Shown: positions 5,297 to 8,180 of the stretch, piece after piece
Position numbering within the stretch: the stretch's first letter is position 1
How the letters are laid out: every line of letters begins with the position of its first letter
From: DASVHS01 sp036390755
GTDB lineage: Bacteria; Acidobacteriota; Thermoanaerobaculia; Gp7-AA8
Assembly (NCBI GenBank): GCA_036390755.1
Contig: DASWBH010000100.1
Location: forward strand, 1 to 8,180
Direction: 5' to 3'
Length of the DNA stretch: 8,180 bases
Notes under the pieces: generated by a model
Databases searched by the model: none
Seen by the model: the letters and a program-made list of their open reading frames with translations, nothing else
What the model was told of the DNA's origin: nothing
Position numbers and translations under genes: made by a program

Positions 5297-8180
5297 TCAC
5301 TTCACGCTCATCCTCACCTCCTCCCCATTGGCCCGAATCTCCGGCACGTACATCGCCTCGCCGAGCAGCGGCAGTGCATGGAACTCGCCCGGCACCTCGG
5401 CGCGGAGCGTGTAGCGGATCTCCCATACGCCCTGCGGCAGATGATCGATGAACAGCGCGACTTTGCGGTCGCGCAGCTCCTGGTAGACCCAGGCCATCCG
5501 GCCGGAGTGCACTTCGCGCGCGAACAGCGGCGCGCCGCTCTGCAATGCGACCGCTTCGAGGCCGGCCGGCTTCAGGTCCTCGAACATCAGGTAGTCGTAA
5601 TCGTTCTTCGTCTCGATGTTGACGACGACTTCGACGCGCTCGCCGCTCGCCGCCGAGCCGTTGTCGAGGAGCGGCTCTTTGTCGTACGCAGTTCCCCTCA
5701 GCAACGTGGGACGGCCGGCGAGCCGGACGTAGTCGCGGCGCACGAAGATCTCATTGCCGGCGGCTTTCACAGGCTCCTCGAGCGACACCATCCGCGCTTC
5801 GGCGGCGAAGTAGATCGGCGCGTTCTCGCGACCGCCGGTGCGGCGAATGCGAATCTCGTTCACGTCGCGCACGAGGCCAGCGTCGATCGCGAACCGGCTT
5901 GGCGCGCCGAGGATGTCGGAGGCGGAGACGTGCCTCGATGCGACGACGCGCCCGTTCACCGACAGCTCGTATGCGACGTCGCCCTCGAACTCCCTGCTGA
6001 CGGCGAGATAGTCGTTGAGTGCGAGGATTGCGATGGCCGTGTCGCGGGTGTTGTTCCACTGCGCGCCGCGGCGGTTCTTCACGAGCCAGTTCATCACCGG
6101 CTCGATCAGCCGGTTCTGCGGATCGATGCGCACGAGCGCCTGCAGCGCGAACGCGGTCGACTCCACCGGCCCATCGAACCAGCGCCACCAGAAGTCGTCC
6201 TCTCCCCAATGCGCTGTGCCCATGGTCTCGGGAACGGCCGAGGACCGAGGACCGAGGACCGAGGACGCGGGGTCGCGGTCGATTTTCACGCCGTCTTCGA
6301 GGTTGCGGACGAGCACTCCGGCGCGCTGGTCGCCGAAGTCGTGCGCGGTGAGCGCGAGCAGCGCCCGCGAGTACGCGGTCAGGTGCTCGCGATGCTCGAA
6401 CGCGTCGTCGAACGCGCGCCGCTCCGGCGCAGTGATGCTCCGCTCGTTCGCCGCGGCACGCCACGCCGCGATCGCGTGCAGCATCCAGGTCTGCCCCTGC
6501 GGCTCGGACTCGTGCTGGACGAGGCGCTGATCGAGGAAGTCGATGGCGCGGCGGACTGCGTTGCCGTCGACGTCGAGTCCGCCCTCGCGCGCGACGGCGA
6601 AGCCCCACACGACGTACGCGGTCATGAAGTCGTCGCTGTCGCCCTGCTTCCACCAACCCCAGCCGCCGTCGGCGTGCTGAAAGTCGTACAACCGCGCCAT
6701 CGAACGCGCCGTAACTTCGTCGAGCTCTCCGAGCTTGCCGGTCCGCGGAATGTGCAATCCGTTCTTCGCCAGCGTGCGCGCGACGATCGCGGCCGGAAGG
6801 AAGCGGCTCATCGTCTGCTCGGTGCAGCCGTACGGGTAATCGATGAGGTACGGCAGCGCATCGAGCATCGTGACGGCGAGGCTCGGCTGCACCTGCACGG
6901 TGAGCGCGGTGTCGCGCCGCTCGTGCGGCAGATCGAGCTTCACGACCGCCTCGCTGCCGCGCAGCTTGCCCGACCGCGCGATCAGCTTGTCGATGCCGTG
7001 CTCGTAAACGGTGAACGTCTTCTCCATCGCGTCGCCGCGCGATGCCGAACGGCCGCTGACGCGCAGCTTCGCGGTGCCGGCGTGTTCTGCGGCGACGATC
7101 CAGTCGGCGCGCGACTCGCCGTGCGGCGGGATCACGCGCCGGTTCTCGGTTGTCGGTTGTCGGTTCTCGAGAGTCACGCCTTCGACTTCGATCTGCGACG
7201 TGACCGTCATCGGCTCGTTCGAGTTGTTGTTGATGATTGCCGAGATCGTCGCGCGATCGCCGGCGACGAAGAACCGCGGCGCTTGCAGGCGGACCATCAA
7301 CGGCATGTTCGTCTTCGCCGTCGACGAGCCCATTCCGACCTGCGTCGCCGGCGTCACCGCGCGCGCGGTGGCGCGCCAAGTCGTCAACGATTCGGGGAAC
7401 TTGAAGCTGACGCGAGCGAGACCGTCAGGCCCCGTGACGACGTCCGGCTTCCAGAACGCGGTCGAGCTGAAGTCGCTGCGGACGTGGACCTCGATGCCGC
7501 CGGCCTTCGCCTTCTGAAGATTCGCGACCATGTCGCGGGCCGGTGGCGGCGATGCCTGTAACATCGCCGGCGCTTCGGCGGTCACCGTGATCGCTTCCGC
7601 GACGGAACCGGCGCGGCCGCCGACGATTCCAGCCTCGACGCCGCTGTACGCATCGCGATCCAGGAGTTGATCCTTCTTCTCGTTGCGTGCGCGGTCGTCG
7701 ATCAGCTTTCCGTTCTCCTCGACGAGCAGCGCGTATTGCTGCAGTTGCACGCTCGCCGGCGCATTCACCGCATACGATCGGTCGCTGCCGAAGAAGAACT
7801 GCCGCGGATCGCCGGCCAGCTCGCTCTGAATCGCGGTCACCGACTCGTCCGACACGCCGACCGCGACTTCAGCGGCCACAGGCCTGCCATCGACATCGCT
7901 CGTCTTCACCAGCAACGTCGCGATCTGCCGCGGCTCGTACTGCTCGCGGTCCGCCTTCACATGGACGGTGATGAAGTGCTCTACGGGCGGCACGACGATG
8001 CGCTGCACCGCGCGCACGAGCGTGCGGTCGGACACCGATGACGCCGTGACGTAGAACGACGGCACGTGCTTGTCCGTGACCGGGATCTGCACGAGCTTCA
8101 CCGTTCCGTCGAGGTGCACGATCTGCGTCTCGAGAATTCCGTTCGCCGATGTCGTCAGCATCACCCAGCGGCCGCTGTCG
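5297..8180 (-). CDS. Bacterial alpha-2-macroglobulin family protein (MG/YfaS-like), 5'-partial
   Basis: C-terminal 960 residues of a bacterial alpha-2-macroglobulin, an envelope or periplasmic protease trap. The frame is open to the right edge (first full codon 8179-8177), so the GTG/ATG codons near 8160 are internal and any signal peptide lies outside. Numbering from that codon: macroglobulin beta-domains about 1-165, with DESVTAI...DPRQFFFG typical of the family; a Gly/Ala/Pro-rich bait-like region about 170-230; the A2M domain about 235-325 (DFSSTAFW...GPDGLARVSFKFPESLTTWR). YPYGCTEQT carries thioester Cys452 and Gln455, encoded at 6826-6815. A helical thioester domain follows with DGGWGWWKQGDSDDFMTAY. 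The C-terminal domain ends YLMFEDLKPAGLEA...FHALPLLGEAMYVPEIRANGEE, characteristic of bacterial members. The intact CxEQ implies covalent trapping. Two heptamer arrays sit inside the gene (6239-6266 and 7141-7168). A penicillin-binding protein 1C partner, common for some macroglobulins, is not in the window. Confidence 0.93.
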   Translation of the reverse strand, partial: DSGRWVMLTTSANGILETQIVHLDGTVKLVQIPVTDKHVPSFYVTASSVSDRTLVRAVQRIVVPPVEHFITVHVKADREQYEPRQIATLLVKTSDVDGRPVAAEVAVGVSDESVTAIQSELAGDPRQFFFGSDRSYAVNAPASVQLQQYALLVEENGKLIDDRARNEKKDQLLDRDAYSGVEAGIVGGRAGSVAEAITVTAEAPAMLQASPPPARDMVANLQKAKAGGIEVHVRSDFSSTAFWKPDVVTGPDGLARVSFKFPESLTTWRATARAVTPATQVGMGSSTAKTNMPLMVRLQAPRFFVAGDRATISAIINNNSNEPMTVTSQIEVEGVTLENRQPTTENRRVIPPHGESRADWIVAAEHAGTAKLRVSGRSASRGDAMEKTFTVYEHGIDKLIARSGKLRGSEAVVKLDLPHERRDTALTVQVQPSLAVTMLDALPYLIDYPYGCTEQTMSRFLPAAIVARTLAKNGLHIPRTGKLGELDEVTARSMARLYDFQHADGGWGWWKQGDSDDFMTAYVVWGFAVAREGGLDVDGNAVRRAIDFLDQRLVQHESEPQGQTWMLHAIAAWRAAANERSITAPERRAFDDAFEHREHLTAYSRALLALTAHDFGDQRAGVLVRNLEDGVKIDRDPASSVLGPRSSAVPETMGTAHWGEDDFWWRWFDGPVESTAFALQALVRIDPQNRLIEPVMNWLVKNRRGAQWNNTRDTAIAILALNDYLAVSREFEGDVAYELSVNGRVVASRHVSASDILGAPSRFAIDAGLVRDVNEIRIRRTGGRENAPIYFAAEARMVSLEEPVKAAGNEIFVRRDYVRLAGRPTLLRGTAYDKEPLLDNGSAASGERVEVVVNIETKNDYDYLMFEDLKPAGLEAVALQSGAPLFAREVHSGRMAWVYQELRDRKVALFIDHLPQGVWEIRYTLRAEVPGEFHALPLLGEAMYVPEIRANGEEVRMSVK
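6239..6266 (-). repeat. CGAGGAC heptamer array x4 inside the macroglobulin gene
   Basis: Four perfect CGAGGAC units (GTCCTCG on the coding strand) lie within the thioester-domain coding region and are translated as part of ASSVLGPRSSAVPE, residues about 638-647 of the visible protein. The array sits just before the conserved-looking GTAHWGEDDFWWRW, probably in a surface loop. It is the same unit as the arrays at 1630-1849. Four units are 28 bp, not a multiple of three, so a change of one unit shifts the reading frame. Confidence 0.93.
7141..7168 (-). repeat. Second heptamer array (GGTTCTC/GGTTGTC, 4 units) inside the macroglobulin gene
   Basis: Read on the plus strand the units are GGTTCTC, GGTTGTC, GGTTGTC, GGTTCTC. 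On the coding strand they give ENRQPTTENR, residues about 338-347, in a linker after the A2M domain. It is a different heptamer from the GTCCTCG family but has the same 7-bp period and the same 28-bp length. The peptide is polar and low in complexity, unlike the surrounding beta-domain sequence, which suggests a tolerated insertion. Confidence 0.85.

Noticed and set aside
5751..7379. Open frame of 542 codons on the minus strand within the macroglobulin gene
   Set aside because: It is the same strand but another frame, extremely Arg-rich, and the overlapping frame carries the thioester and C-terminal family motifs.
4988..7561. Open frame of 857 codons on the plus strand opposite the macroglobulin gene
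   Set aside because: The start lies in the lipoprotein gene, it reads through the palindromic repeat (HSEPRR, SFAVFAAQDD), and the rest is a low-complexity shadow of the macroglobulin.
1..8180. A new multi-gene defence or metabolic system spanning the window
   Set aside because: The genes belong to unrelated known families, face both ways and share no operon beyond the possible macroglobulin-lipoprotein pair; nothing in the sequence ties them into one system.

Overview
This is a GC-rich bacterial window with four protein genes: two incomplete ones at the edges and two complete ones between them. The organism is most likely an environmental Acidobacteriota or a close relative. That rests on three things: the style of the proteins, the 7-bp GTCCTCG/CGAGGAC arrays, and a palindromic repeat starting GTCATTCTGAGC whose spurious translations (HSEPRR, SFAVFAAQDD) are familiar from genomes of that kind. 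It is an inference, not a proof.

Layout. (1) 1-1623 (+): C-terminal 540 residues of a xanthine-dehydrogenase-family molybdopterin subunit, closest in style to PaoC/YagR aldehyde oxidoreductases; its start lies left of the window. (2) 1624-1905: a 282-bp spacer packed with heptamer arrays in both orientations, a 15-bp perfect hairpin, a duplicated 32-bp block and an 87-bp remnant of a second copy of the upstream gene's 3' end. A sigma-54-like site lies just before the next gene. (3) 1906-4689 (+): a complete 927-residue soluble hybrid histidine kinase (PAS-PAS-PAS-GAF-HisKA-HATPase-REC). (4) 4681-5142 (-): a 153-residue putative lipoprotein of unknown function, convergent with the kinase and overlapping its end by 9 bp. 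(5) 5143-5296: a 154-bp spacer almost filled by a 39-bp-arm inverted repeat. (6) 5297-8180 (-): the C-terminal 960 residues of a bacterial alpha-2-macroglobulin with an intact CTEQ thioester motif; its start lies right of the window.

The genes do not obviously form one pathway. The molybdoenzyme acts in redox metabolism, the kinase in intracellular signalling, and the macroglobulin and lipoprotein probably at the cell envelope. The macroglobulin and lipoprotein share a strand and could be cotranscribed through the palindrome. I see no convincing undescribed multi-gene system. The most unusual content is repeat biology: the same heptamer family occurs between genes and inside the macroglobulin coding sequence, where gain or loss of one 7-bp unit would shift the frame; and a gene-tail remnant shows mainly synonymous divergence, which points to a lost paralogue.
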